Source: Nocardia stercoris (GTDB lineage Bacteria > Actinomycetota > Actinomycetes > Mycobacteriales > Mycobacteriaceae). Taken from it: DNA of 64,000 nt. Below the pieces are notes generated by a model that saw nothing but the letters and a program-made list of their open reading frames with translations, ran no database searches and was not told the DNA's origin. A program made the position numbers and the translations under genes. This document shows positions 1 to 8,297 of this stretch, one piece after another. The stretch's first letter is position 1; each line of letters starts with the position of its first letter. The stretch lies in the NCBI RefSeq assembly GCF_003696265.1, contig NZ_RFFH01000006.1:124001-188000 (forward strand), given 5' to 3'.

Positions 1-651
1 ACCACCGTCTGCTACCGGCTCGGTGACCAGCCGGCCGTGTACGCCCTCGAGGGTTCGATCGCGGTGACCGGGTCACTGATCCAGTGGTTGCGCGACAACC
101 TCGGCCTGATCGATTCCGCAAGCGAGGTGGAAGGTTTGGCGGCCAGTGTGGCCGACAACGGCGGCGCCTACATCGTGCCGGCCTTCTCCGGCCTGTTCGC
201 GCCGCGCTGGCGGCCGGACGCCCGCGGCGTGATCACCGGCCTGACCCGCTTCGTCACCAAGGCCCATCTGGCCCGAGCGGCCTTGGAGGCCACCGCATTC
301 CAGACCCGCGAGGTGCTCGACGCGATGCGTGCCGACGCCGAGGCCGAGGCGCTGGACCTGGAACTGACCGCCCTGAAGGTGGACGGCGGCATGGTGGGCA
401 ACGAACTGCTGATGCAGTTCCAGGCCGACATCCTCAACGTGCCCGTGGTGCGCCCGGTGGTCACCGAGACCACTGCACTGGGCGCCGCCTACGCCGCGGG
501 CCTGGCGACCGGAATCTGGTCCGGCACAGACGAACTGCGCGCCAACTGGGCCGAGGACAAGACCTGGCGGCCGGCCATGTCGGACGACGAGCGCGCCGCG
601 CGCTACGCCGCCTGGAACAAGGCCGTCGAACGCACCTACGACCGCGACTGA
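1..651 (+). CDS. glpK: Glycerol kinase, C-terminal part (5' end outside window)
   Basis: The frame is open from base 1 and ends at TGA 649-651, giving about 216 residues of the second ATPase domain of a FGGY-family kinase. Recognisable elements are VYALEGSIAVTGS near the start, the YIVPAFSGLFAPRWRPDARG segment, and the GGMVGNELLMQFQADIL stretch followed by TTALGAAYAAGLA. In the family these build the ATP and glycerol sites; the enzyme makes glycerol-3-phosphate in the cytoplasm. The 3' end overlaps the convergent aminotransferase by 16 bp. The start is not visible, so nothing can be said about the promoter. Confidence 0.95.
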   Translation, partial: TTVCYRLGDQPAVYALEGSIAVTGSLIQWLRDNLGLIDSASEVEGLAASVADNGGAYIVPAFSGLFAPRWRPDARGVITGLTRFVTKAHLARAALEATAFQTREVLDAMRADAEAEALDLELTALKVDGGMVGNELLMQFQADILNVPVVRPVVTETTALGAAYAAGLATGIWSGTDELRANWAEDKTWRPAMSDDERAARYAAWNKAVERTYDRD

Positions 652-1826
652 GGCCGGCCGTCCGCGGCACGGCCCAGTCGCTCGATCGCCTCGGTCAAGG
701 TGGTCGTGTCCGAGGTGACGAACGACAGCCGCAGCGAGTTCTCGTGCCCGGCGCCGACCGCGAACGCCGCGCCCGGCACATAGGCCACGCCCTGCTCGAT
801 CGCCCGGGGCAGCAGCGCGGAAGTGTCTGTGCCGTCGGTGAAGTCGACCCAGACGAACATGCCGCCCGCGGCGTCGGTGCTGACCACGCGGTCGCCGAAC
901 CGGCCGCGCACGGCGGCGACCAGTGCCTTCGCGCGTTCTCCGTATACCGCGCGCACGGAGTCGACATGGGCGGTGAACCAGTCGGTGTCGGCGAGCAGGT
1001 CGGCCGCGATCTGCTGGGTGAGCGCCGAACCGCACAGGTCCGCACCCTGTTTCAGTAGTTCGACGGCCCGGCACACCGATTCGGGTGCCACCATCCAGCC
1101 GACGCGCAGGGTCGGGGCCAGTGTCTTGGAGGCGCTGGACAGCCGGATCACGTTCGGCGCGTAGGTGGCCACCGGGTCCGGGCTGGGCCGCTCGAACCAC
1201 AGTTCACCGTACGGGTCGTCCTCGACGACCCAGAAGCCGTGCGCCACAGCGAGTTCCGCGAGCCGACGGCGGCGTTCCGGGCTCATCGTGACCCCGCGCG
1301 GATTGTGGAAGTTGCTGACCGTGTGCACCACGGCCGGGCGCTCGCCCCGCGCCAGCAGTTGTTCGACGACGTCGACGCGCATGCCGTCGGCGTCCAGCGG
1401 GACCGCCACGATGCGGGCACCGGCGGCCCGGTACACCTGCAGGGCGCCCACATAGGCCGGGTCCTCGACCAGCACCAGCGCGCCCGGATCGAGCAGCACC
1501 TCGGCGAGTAGTGACAGTGCCTGCTGGGAGCCGTGTGTGACGAAGACCTCCCCGAGCGGCACCGTCCGGCCCAGCCGTGCGGACTCCCGGGCGGCCAGCA
1601 CCTCGCGCAGCGGGATCCAGCCGGCCGACTCGGTGTACTGCAGCCGGGACCGTCGCGCGAGCGCGGCGTCGGCAGCCGCGGCGATCTTCTCCTGCGGCAT
1701 GAGCTGCTCGTCGGGCAGGCCACCGGCCAGGCTGATGATGTCGCCGCGCGAGGTCAGCTTCAGCAGATCGCGGATGGCGGAGCTCTGCAGACCGGACAGG
1801 CGGGCGGCCAGCGGCGGCAACGACAT
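636..1826 (-). CDS. PLP-dependent aminotransferase (class I/II, LysN/2-aminoadipate type)
   Basis: A 396-residue fold-type I PLP enzyme. The PLP lysine lies in SSASKTLAPTLRVGW, and the VEDDPYGEL and NFHNPRG segments match cofactor-binding loops of the aminoadipate/aromatic aminotransferase group. There is no N-terminal GntR domain, so it is a stand-alone enzyme and not a MocR regulator. The start at 1826 (MSLPPLAARLSG) is preferred over the longer frame because GGAGG stands 6 bases upstream. It is the gene after the membrane protein at 1936-3144, from which a 14-bp hairpin separates it. The amino-acid substrate cannot be assigned. Confidence 0.9.
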   Translation of the reverse strand: MSLPPLAARLSGLQSSAIRDLLKLTSRGDIISLAGGLPDEQLMPQEKIAAAADAALARRSRLQYTESAGWIPLREVLAARESARLGRTVPLGEVFVTHGSQQALSLLAEVLLDPGALVLVEDPAYVGALQVYRAAGARIVAVPLDADGMRVDVVEQLLARGERPAVVHTVSNFHNPRGVTMSPERRRRLAELAVAHGFWVVEDDPYGELWFERPSPDPVATYAPNVIRLSSASKTLAPTLRVGWMVAPESVCRAVELLKQGADLCGSALTQQIAADLLADTDWFTAHVDSVRAVYGERAKALVAAVRGRFGDRVVSTDAAGGMFVWVDFTDGTDTSALLPRAIEQGVAYVPGAAFAVGAGHENSLRLSFVTSDTTTLTEAIERLGRAADGRPQSRS

Positions 1827-1896
1827 GTTCGACCTCCGGGACGGTGACGAGGCGGTATGCCCCAACTGTCGCACATGCCGACCAAGATCTGAAATG

Positions 1897-1928
1897 CCTA
1901 TCCCACAATTTGAGAATTGTGGGATAGG
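1897..1928 (-). terminator. Perfect 14-bp inverted repeat with 4-base loop
   Basis: CCTATCCCACAATT, loop TGAG, then its exact complement. It begins 8 bp after the stop of the minus-strand gene at 1936-3144, so a factor-type or hairpin terminator is the simplest reading; there is no U-tract. It also lies about 70 bp upstream of the aminotransferase start, so an operator is an alternative. Confidence 0.6.
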
Positions 1929-1935
1929 TCGCGAC

Positions 1936-3144
1936 TCAGCGCGAGACGATCGAGAAGATCGCCCAGCGCCCGTCCCGGTTCACCGTGCGCACCACCTGCG
2001 GGTACCGCTGGTTGGTACCGTCCGGCCGGTGCTCGGTCACGTCCACGTCGAACGAATCCGGCGCACGCTGATCGATCCGCACACAGTAGGTGGTCCCCGG
2101 CGGAATCTGCTGGTCGATCCCCTGCTGGATCACCTCGGGAGCCGAGATGTCCGCGGCATCCGGCGCCACGAAATCGCGCGCGCGGAATCCGCTGCGCTCC
2201 ACATAGAAAGCGTGCTGGAAGCCGAAGATCACGCCCGGACCGGAGCTGGTGTCACCCGGGCCGTTGCCGGTCATGACCGAACCGGAGGTCTGCTGCACAC
2301 AGGTCGACGTCGGCGTCGCCGAGATCGAGGTGGTGATGGGCGGCGGTCCCGCGTTCGGACTCGGCGCGGGCTTGCGCCCGGCGAACACCACAGCGGCGGC
2401 GATACCCCCGAGCACCACCAGCACAGCCACCACCGCACCGACGATCGGCAACAGCCGGCGCTTCTTCGTCGCGGTCTCCTGCGCCGCGGCGGCAACCGAC
2501 TTGGGTGCCAGCTTGCGGGCCAGATCGTCGTCGTCCCACAGCGAGGACGACGGCTTGCGGGACCGCGACTCGTCGCCGCCGGCACCCGACTTCGGTACCA
2601 GGCTGCGCGCCAGTTCGTCGTCGTCCCACAGCGACTTACGCGGCCGCGACTCCGCGGCGTCGGCATCGGCCGGCGGGGACACCGGCGCTCCGGATCCGCC
2701 AGGCACTCGGACCGTCTGCTCCACGTCCGCGGGACCGGCCTCCGGCGCCCGCATCGGTTGCGGCTGAACCGGATTCGACCCGGTGACCGGGCGCCAGCCG
2801 AGATTCCGCGACGGTCCCGAGACCGGCGCCCACGACCCGGTCGGCGGCCCGAACCCGCCCTCCTCGGCGGCCGGCGCCTGCCCGAACGGCGCGGCGGCGG
2901 GGTCGGCGCCGGCACCCACCGCCGGCCCGAACGCGGAACCTTCCGCGGCCCCGGCCACCGGCCCGAACGGCGCGGCCGCGGGGTCGACACCGGCACCCAC
3001 GGCGGGCCCGAACGCCGAGCCACCGGCGGAACCGGCGGCCGGAGTGCCGGATGCCTGTGCGGGATCGGTCCCGGGCCCGAACGGTCCCCCGACCGCCGGA
3101 CCGAAGGCGCCGCTACCCGGCGTCACGTCGTCTTGTGAACCCAT
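1936..3144 (-). CDS. Repeat-rich single-pass membrane protein, extracytoplasmic C-terminal domain
   Basis: 402 residues, function not recognised. Residues 1-130 are Gly/Pro/Ala-rich with FGPAVGAG-DPAAAPFG repeats. Residues 171-186 and 201-216 are near-copies of SLWDDDELARSLVPKS, which look like short binding motifs. KKRR then precedes one membrane helix (231-255), and about 145 residues follow outside with only two cysteines. The topology (long cytosolic disordered arm, one helix, external domain) resembles actinobacterial envelope-associated proteins. It follows the secreted repeat protein at 3234-4520, separated by a strong terminator, so it is probably transcribed on its own. Confidence 0.75.
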   Translation of the reverse strand: MGSQDDVTPGSGAFGPAVGGPFGPGTDPAQASGTPAAGSAGGSAFGPAVGAGVDPAAAPFGPVAGAAEGSAFGPAVGAGADPAAAPFGQAPAAEEGGFGPPTGSWAPVSGPSRNLGWRPVTGSNPVQPQPMRAPEAGPADVEQTVRVPGGSGAPVSPPADADAAESRPRKSLWDDDELARSLVPKSGAGGDESRSRKPSSSLWDDDDLARKLAPKSVAAAAQETATKKRRLLPIVGAVVAVLVVLGGIAAAVVFAGRKPAPSPNAGPPPITTSISATPTSTCVQQTSGSVMTGNGPGDTSSGPGVIFGFQHAFYVERSGFRARDFVAPDAADISAPEVIQQGIDQQIPPGTTYCVRIDQRAPDSFDVDVTEHRPDGTNQRYPQVVRTVNRDGRWAIFSIVSR

Positions 3145-3165
3145 CCCCGTCCCTCTTCGGTGACA

Positions 3166-3204
3166 GACGAGTGGGGCGGTCGAGTTCCGACCGCCCCACT
3201 CGTC
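3166..3204 (-). terminator. Intrinsic-type hairpin, 17-bp perfect stem
   Basis: Arms 3166-3182 and 3188-3204 are exact complements (GACGAGTGGGGCGGTCG) with a 5-base loop. It starts 30 bp beyond the stop of the minus-strand secreted protein and ends before the next gene's start. Confidence 0.85.
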
Positions 3205-3233
3205 ATCGTTCTCGTCTCCAGCCTACGGCGACG

Positions 3234-4520
3234 TCAGTACTGGGCAGTCCCGCCCCACTCCGCGGTCACACCGGCAACATCGACCGAGACCGGCGCGATG
3301 TCGCCCTGCGGCAGCCGGCCGATCTGCGCGGCGGCCTCCAGCGCGGCCACGCCGCCCGGCTGCTGCCGGATCCAGCCCTCGACCGCGGCCTTGGCCAGGT
3401 TGGCCTGGGTGGTGTCGATGACGAACTCGCCCGGCTGGGCGTCGGGGGCACCCGAGTTGTGCACGTAGGTGCTGACCTTCACCTGGTTCGGCGTGGTGTA
3501 GTCCAGCGAGATACCGGCGTCGCCGGAACCGTTCGGGGTGGTGTACCCGATGGTGCCGACGTAACCGTCGAGGCTGCTGAAGTGGTGGGTGTTGGCCACG
3601 TAACCGGGCAGCACCGCACCACCGTTGGCGTCGGCCGCGATCTCGGTGTGCGGGCCGGTGAACGCGACGACCGGCGCGGCGGGCGCGGCCTGCATGCTCG
3701 GCGCGGTCCACTGCTGCGGCGCCTGCTGCTCCTGCGGGGCCTGGTTGCCGGTCAGCGTGTCGCCGCCGTTGTGGGTCTGCGGACCGGTCGCCTGCTGGCC
3801 CGGCGTGGTGCCCTGCGGGTTGGTGTCGGCCGGCTTGGGGGCCGTGGTGACACCCGGCTGCAGCGGCTGGCCCGGCTGGTTCGGGGTGGCCGCGGGCGCT
3901 CCGCCCGGCAGCGTCTGGCCGCGCTGGCCGGGGACCGGCAGCGGGGCGAGCCGCGGCGCGGTCACGCCGGGCTGGCTCGGCGCGACGGCCGGGTCACCGG
4001 GCTTCGGCGGGTTGTTGGAGACACCCGGCTGCGGGGTGGTCACGCCCGGCTGGGGGTTCGAGACACCCGGCTGGTCGGTCTTGGGCGCGTTGCCGGTGCC
4101 CGGCTGGGTGCCGGTACCCGGCTGGGTACCCGTGCCCGGCTGGGTACCGGTGCCAGGCTGAGTGCCGGTACCCGGCTGGGTACCCGTGCCGGGCTGAGTT
4201 CCGGTGCCGGGCTGAGTTCCGGTGCCGGGCTGGGTGTTACCCGTGCCGGGCTGCTGGGCGTCGCCCGGCTTGCCGCTGTTGTCGTTGTCCCCCTGCTGTG
4301 CACCGTTGTCGGCCGGTGCACCGTTCTCGGTGGTCGCGGCGGCGCCGTTGTCGGTGCCCGGCTGGTCGGCCGGAGTGGCCTGCGGCGCCTCGGCGGGCGT
4401 GGTGGCCGGCGCGGCGGGCGCGGCGCCGGCCGGACCCGCGGCCAGAATGGCGGCTACCGCAGCCGCTGTGGCCAGCGGCAGCGAGGTGGCGACCCGGCGA
4501 TTCGGCTTTCGATGATTCAC
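3234..4520 (-). CDS. Secreted protein with PGTGTQ tandem repeats
   Basis: 428 residues. A typical Sec signal peptide (about residues 1-33, NHRKPNRR then a hydrophobic Ala-rich core ending AGPAGAAPA) leads into an Ala/Asn/Gln linker, a PGTGTQ repeat tract (91-143), PGV-rich repeats (150-180), a Gln/Pro-rich zone, and a compact C-terminal domain of about 150 residues (from APVVAFTGPHTEI) with no cysteine and alternating beta-like pattern. Such low-complexity stalks usually span the cell wall. No known domain was recognised. It is transcribed alone: 213 bp of upstream space and a 17-bp terminator behind it. Confidence 0.75.
   Translation of the reverse strand: MNHRKPNRRVATSLPLATAAAVAAILAAGPAGAAPAAPATTPAEAPQATPADQPGTDNGAAATTENGAPADNGAQQGDNDNSGKPGDAQQPGTGNTQPGTGTQPGTGTQPGTGTQPGTGTQPGTGTQPGTGTQPGTGTQPGTGNAPKTDQPGVSNPQPGVTTPQPGVSNNPPKPGDPAVAPSQPGVTAPRLAPLPVPGQRGQTLPGGAPAATPNQPGQPLQPGVTTAPKPADTNPQGTTPGQQATGPQTHNGGDTLTGNQAPQEQQAPQQWTAPSMQAAPAAPVVAFTGPHTEIAADANGGAVLPGYVANTHHFSSLDGYVGTIGYTTPNGSGDAGISLDYTTPNQVKVSTYVHNSGAPDAQPGEFVIDTTQANLAKAAVEGWIRQQPGGVAALEAAAQIGRLPQGDIAPVSVDVAGVTAEWGGTAQY
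4092..4250 (-). repeat. In-frame 18-bp minisatellite encoding PGTGTQ
   Basis: About eight tandem copies of a six-residue unit (PGTGTQ with PGTGNTQ and PGTGNA at the edges), nucleotide copies differing mostly in synonymous positions. It is in phase, so copy-number change would alter stalk length without a frameshift. Confidence 0.9.
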
Positions 4521-4733
4521 TGCTCGCAGTCCCTTTCCGAGACCGGCCCGCCCCCGTGCGGCTGCCGACCGAATCCAGCATTCTGATCTTGAAGTGGGTC
4601 ACCCCAGAAGGCGCCGGATGATACCCATTGTCCGGCACTATCTCTCGTCGCACATGGAATCACATGAACAAGATTCCGGCAAGACGGGCGGAACCCGCAG
4701 CGGCACAGCGGAACCCCGCTGTCAAATCGACGC

Positions 4734-6134
4734 TCAGTCCAGGTCGTCGTGCCGCATCAGCTGCCGCGCGGCCTCGGTGATCGATCCGGACTGCGACGGG
4801 TACACCGAGAACGTCTGAGCCAGGTCGTTCACCGTCAGCTTGTTCTGCACCGCGATCGCGATCGGCAGGATCAGCTCGGAGGCGATCGGGCCCACCACCA
4901 CACCGCCGATCACCACACCGGTCGCGGGCCGGCAGAAGATCTTGACGAAACCCCGACGGACACTGGACATCTTGGCCCGCGGGTTGGTGCCCAGCGGCAG
5001 CATCACCGTGCGCGCGGGCACCTCACCGTTGTCGATCGCGGTCTGCCCCACGCCGACCGTCGCGATCTCGGGACGCGTGAACACCGCGGACGCAACGGTT
5101 TTCAGCCGGATCGGCTGAACCCCTTCGCCCAGTGCGTGATACATCGCGATCCGCCCCTGCATGGCGGCCACCGAGGCCAGCGGCAGCAGCCCGGTACAGT
5201 CGCCGGCCGCGTACACCCCGGGCACCGAGGTCCGCGAAACCCGGTCCACCCGAAGGTATCCGCCGCGGTCGAGTTCGACGCCGACCCGCTCCAGGCCCAG
5301 GCCCGCCGTGTTCGGCGTGGAACCGACCGTCATCAGCGCGTGCGAGCCGGTCACCGTCCGGCCGTCGGACAGCTTCACCACCACACCGTCGGCGGTGCGC
5401 TCCACGGCCTCGGCGCGGGCGTGCTTGACCAGCTCCACACCGCGCTCGGCCATCACCTCTTCCAGCACCAGGGCGGCGTCGGCGTCCTCGCCCGGCAGCA
5501 CCCGGTCGCGGCTGGACACCAGCTTCACCGAGACACCCATCTCGGTGTAGGCGGACACGAATTCCGCACCGGTGACACCGGATCCGACCACCACCAGGGT
5601 TTCGGGCAGCACCTCGAGGTCGTAGAGCTGACGCCAGTTGAGGATCCGCTCACCGTCGGGTTCGGCGCCCGGCAGTACCCGCGGGCTGGCGCCGGTCGCG
5701 ATCAGCACCACCTCGGCCTCGATCACCTGTTCCCGGCCGTCGGCCAGCTGGGCGCGCACCAGATGGGTTGCCAGCCCGGCACTCTGGTCGATCAGCTCAC
5801 CGCGGCCGGTCAGCACCTCGATTCCGGCGGCCTGCAGTTTGGCGCGGATATCGGAGGACTGAGCCTGAGCGAGCGCCTTGACCCGGGCGTGCACGTCGGG
5901 CAGCCGCACCGCGACACTGCCCTCCAGCGTGATCCCCAGGTCGCTGGCCCGGCGCAGATCGGTCCGCACCCCGGTGGAGGCGATGAACGTCTTCGACGGC
6001 ACACAGTCCCACAGCACACAGGCCCCGCCGATACCGTCGGCGTCGATCACGGTGACCTGGGCACCGTACTGCGCCGCGACCAGGGCCGCCTCGTAACCGG
6101 CCGGGCCGCCACCGATGATGGCAATGCGGGTCAT
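4734..6134 (-). CDS. lpdA: NAD(P)H quinone reductase LpdA (flavoprotein disulfide reductase family)
   Basis: 466 residues. FAD-binding GGGPAGYEAALVAAQYG at the N-terminus, NAD(P) motif GSGVTGAEFVSAYTEMG in the middle, FAD motif YAAGDCTGLLPLAS, and dimerisation domain at the end. It matches the mycobacterial LpdA (Rv3303c) family, which reduces quinones and lacks lipoamide dehydrogenase activity. The HPT-E acid/base pair of true lipoamide dehydrogenases is replaced by YPSQSGSITEAARQL. Unlike Rv3303c as I recall it, both redox cysteines are present (C39 and C44, spaced as in the canonical CxxxxC). Neighbouring genes follow the M. tuberculosis order. Confidence 0.92.
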   Translation of the reverse strand: MTRIAIIGGGPAGYEAALVAAQYGAQVTVIDADGIGGACVLWDCVPSKTFIASTGVRTDLRRASDLGITLEGSVAVRLPDVHARVKALAQAQSSDIRAKLQAAGIEVLTGRGELIDQSAGLATHLVRAQLADGREQVIEAEVVLIATGASPRVLPGAEPDGERILNWRQLYDLEVLPETLVVVGSGVTGAEFVSAYTEMGVSVKLVSSRDRVLPGEDADAALVLEEVMAERGVELVKHARAEAVERTADGVVVKLSDGRTVTGSHALMTVGSTPNTAGLGLERVGVELDRGGYLRVDRVSRTSVPGVYAAGDCTGLLPLASVAAMQGRIAMYHALGEGVQPIRLKTVASAVFTRPEIATVGVGQTAIDNGEVPARTVMLPLGTNPRAKMSSVRRGFVKIFCRPATGVVIGGVVVGPIASELILPIAIAVQNKLTVNDLAQTFSVYPSQSGSITEAARQLMRHDDLD

Positions 6135-6149
6135 GGGGATACCTCTCCG

Positions 6150-6280
6150 TCGGTGCCGTCAGGGGCCAGAGGCGGCAGCGCGGTGTAACCACGCAGGCCC
6201 CGGCAGCGGCGGCAATGTCGTTGTCGGTGCCGTCAGGGGCCGGAGGCGGCAGTGCAGGCCCCGGGCAGCGGCGGCAATGT
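6150..6280. repeat. Imperfect direct repeat upstream of lpdA; no gene in 6135-6455
   Basis: The 321-bp space between lpdA and the next gene holds two copies of a unit of about 56-68 bp: about 6150-6218 and 6225-6280. Both begin CGGTGCCGTCAGGGGCC and end CAGCGGCGGCAATGT; the second lacks about 11 bp. No coding sequence was seen. The lpdA and 6456 promoters must lie here. Confidence 0.7.
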
Positions 6281-6455
6281 GTCCGCGTCAGCGATCGAAT
6301 CCACGCAAACCGGTGTCTCCGGCTGCCTACATACGGTATAGGGCCGTGGGCCGGAGTTCGCGCCGACGTCCGGCTGGGGACGCATCGGACCGGATTCACC
6401 GAACGCACCGGTGGGCGGGCCACGATCCGGCCCGGTAACCCGCTACGCTTCCAGG

Positions 6456-6926
6456 GTGCCGATATACGCCGCCTACGGGTCCAACATGGATCCCGAGCAG
6501 ATGCTCAAGCGCTGTCCGCACTCCCCCGTGTACGGAACCGGCTGGCTCGAGAACTGGCGCCTGACCTTTGCCGGTGACGACATCGGCTGGGAGGGACCGC
6601 TCGCCACGGTGGTCGAGGATCCGGGATCGCGCGTGTTCGTGGTGCTCTACGACGTGTCCGCGGAGGACGAACAGAGCCTGGACCGCTGGGAAGGCTCGGA
6701 TTTCGGTATCCACAAGAAGATCCGGCTCCGCGTCACCCCCAACGCCGGTACCGCGGCGAGTCCGCTGCTGGCGTGGCTGTACGTCCTCGACGCCTACGAG
6801 GGTGGCCTGCCGTCGGCGCGCTACCTCGGCGTGATCGCCGACGCCGCCGAAAAGGCCGGGGCCCCGGACGAATACACCCACGCCCTGCGTACCCGCAACA
6901 GCAAGAACGTCGGTCCGGGTTCGTAG
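6456..6926 (+). CDS. Gamma-glutamylcyclotransferase-fold protein (Rv3304-like)
   Basis: 156 residues starting with GTG at 6456: VPIYAAYGSNMDPEQM carries the YGSN signature of the GGCT/AIG2 fold that binds gamma-glutamyl groups. A mid-protein acidic residue in DRWEGSD is placed where the family has its catalytic Glu. The longer frame from 6411 only adds low-quality residues. Family members release 5-oxoproline from gamma-glutamyl peptides; the substrate here is unknown. Position next to lpdA agrees with Rv3304 in M. tuberculosis. Confidence 0.85.
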   Translation: MPIYAAYGSNMDPEQMLKRCPHSPVYGTGWLENWRLTFAGDDIGWEGPLATVVEDPGSRVFVVLYDVSAEDEQSLDRWEGSDFGIHKKIRLRVTPNAGTAASPLLAWLYVLDAYEGGLPSARYLGVIADAAEKAGAPDEYTHALRTRNSKNVGPGS

Positions 6927-6942
6927 TACCGCCACTGCGGCC

Positions 6943-6971
6943 GGTCCGTTCGGTTTCCCGCCGAACGGACC
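6943..6971. terminator. Hairpin between convergent genes
   Basis: GGTCCGTTCGG, loop TTTCCCG, CCGAACGGACC: 11-bp perfect stem in the 66-bp gap between the convergent genes ending at 6926 (+) and 6993 (-). Probably works in both directions. Confidence 0.8.
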
Positions 6972-6992
6972 GTCGGCGACAGCGGATTCAGC

Positions 6993-8297
6993 TCAGGCCG
7001 TGGCGTTCAACACCAGACTGGTCATGACCCGCACGCCGATCGCGAGGGCGCGTTCGTCCAGATCGAACGTGGGCTGGTGCAGATCGAGCTGCACACCCTC
7101 GCCGGACCAGACACCCAGGCGGGCCATCGCCCCCGGCACATCCTCCAGGTACCACGAGAAGTCCTCGCCGCCACCGGATTGCGGCGTGTCGGCGAGCGCG
7201 TCCGGGCCGATGCCGCGGATCGCGTCCTCGAACATGCGCACCGCGTGCTCGTCGTTGACGACCGGCGGTACACCGCGCCGGTAGTTCAGCTGGTAGCGCA
7301 CCCCGGTCGGCGCCAGCAGCCCGTCGACGATCTCGCGGACCAGTGGTTCCAGTAGCTCCCAGGTCGCGTGGTCGCCGGTGCGGACCGTCCCGGTCAGCAT
7401 GCCGGTCTGCGGAATGGCGTTGGGCGCCTTGCCCGCCGACACCGCACCCCACACCATGACGGTGCTGGTGCGCGGGTCGACCCGGCGGCTGAGCAGGCCG
7501 GGCAGGCCGGTGATCACGGTCCCGATCGCGTACACCAGATCGCTGGTCAGGTGCGGACGGGAGGTGTGGCCGCCGGGCGAGTCCAGCACCAGTTCGATGG
7601 TGTCGGCGGCCGAGGTGATGGCGCCGACGCGCAGGCCGACCCGGCCCACCTCCAGCCGCGGGTCGCAGTGCAGCGCGAACATCCGGGACACACCCTCGGT
7701 GGCACCCGCGGCGACCATGTCGATCGCGCCGCCGGGCATCACCTCCTCGGCGTGCTGGAACACCAGGCGCACCCCGACCGGCAGCCGGTCGACCGTGGCG
7801 AGCGCGAGCGCGGTGCCGAGCAGAACGGAGGTGTGCGCGTCGTGGCCGCAGGCGTGCGATACGCCCGCCACCGTGGAGGCGAACGACAGGCCGGTGTACT
7901 CCTGCATGGGCAGCGCGTCCATGTCGGCGCGCAGGCCGATCCGCGGGGTGTCGGGGCCGATATCGCAGATCAGGCCGGCTCCGGTGGGCAGCTTGCGCGG
8001 TTCGAGCCCGGCCTTGGTCAGCCAGGACTCGACGAATTCGGTGGTGGCGAACTCGGCCCGCGACAGTTCCGGATTGGCGTGCAGATGCCGCCGGAAACCG
8101 ATCAGATCCGACTGGTGCTCGCGCAGCCACGACTCCACCGCCGCGTGCCCGTCGGCCACGCTCGGCGCCGCCTGCCCGAGGCCCCCGCCGGGGACCGTGG
8201 TTCGGGATCCCGCGTCCAGGTTCGCGTGCCTGTGCCGCGCGCCGGGGACGGAATCCCTGGCGGTCTCCGGGTCGGCGGACCGGCCGGTTGTGCTCAC
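6993..8297 (-). CDS. amiA1: M20-family amidohydrolase (AmiA1-like)
   Basis: 434 residues; peptidase M20D family, related to IAA-amino acid and hippurate hydrolases. Metal-binding motifs: GLRADMDALPMQE, the ACGHDAHTS cluster and FQHAEEVMPGGA; a dimerisation domain lies between. Start is GTG 8297, overlapping the amiB1 stop in a GTGA arrangement, so the two are translationally coupled. The pair corresponds to Rv3305c/Rv3306c. Residues 1-40 are a nonconserved Ser/Gly-rich lead, so a downstream start is possible. Likely cytosolic deacylase of N-acyl amino acids or similar; substrate unknown. Confidence 0.92.
   Translation of the reverse strand: MSTTGRSADPETARDSVPGARHRHANLDAGSRTTVPGGGLGQAAPSVADGHAAVESWLREHQSDLIGFRRHLHANPELSRAEFATTEFVESWLTKAGLEPRKLPTGAGLICDIGPDTPRIGLRADMDALPMQEYTGLSFASTVAGVSHACGHDAHTSVLLGTALALATVDRLPVGVRLVFQHAEEVMPGGAIDMVAAGATEGVSRMFALHCDPRLEVGRVGLRVGAITSAADTIELVLDSPGGHTSRPHLTSDLVYAIGTVITGLPGLLSRRVDPRTSTVMVWGAVSAGKAPNAIPQTGMLTGTVRTGDHATWELLEPLVREIVDGLLAPTGVRYQLNYRRGVPPVVNDEHAVRMFEDAIRGIGPDALADTPQSGGGEDFSWYLEDVPGAMARLGVWSGEGVQLDLHQPTFDLDERALAIGVRVMTSLVLNATA

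Noticed and set aside
73..1200. 375-residue minus-strand frame over glpK and the aminotransferase
   Set aside because: Arg/Gly-rich shadow of real genes in the other frame; no ribosome site and no family pattern.
3051..4586. 511-residue plus-strand frame across the two repeat proteins
   Set aside because: Antisense shadow of the PGTGTQ gene; unnatural Arg/Gly/Val composition.
4749..6188. 479-residue plus-strand frame opposite lpdA
   Set aside because: Antisense shadow; His/Gly/Asp-rich, no domain.
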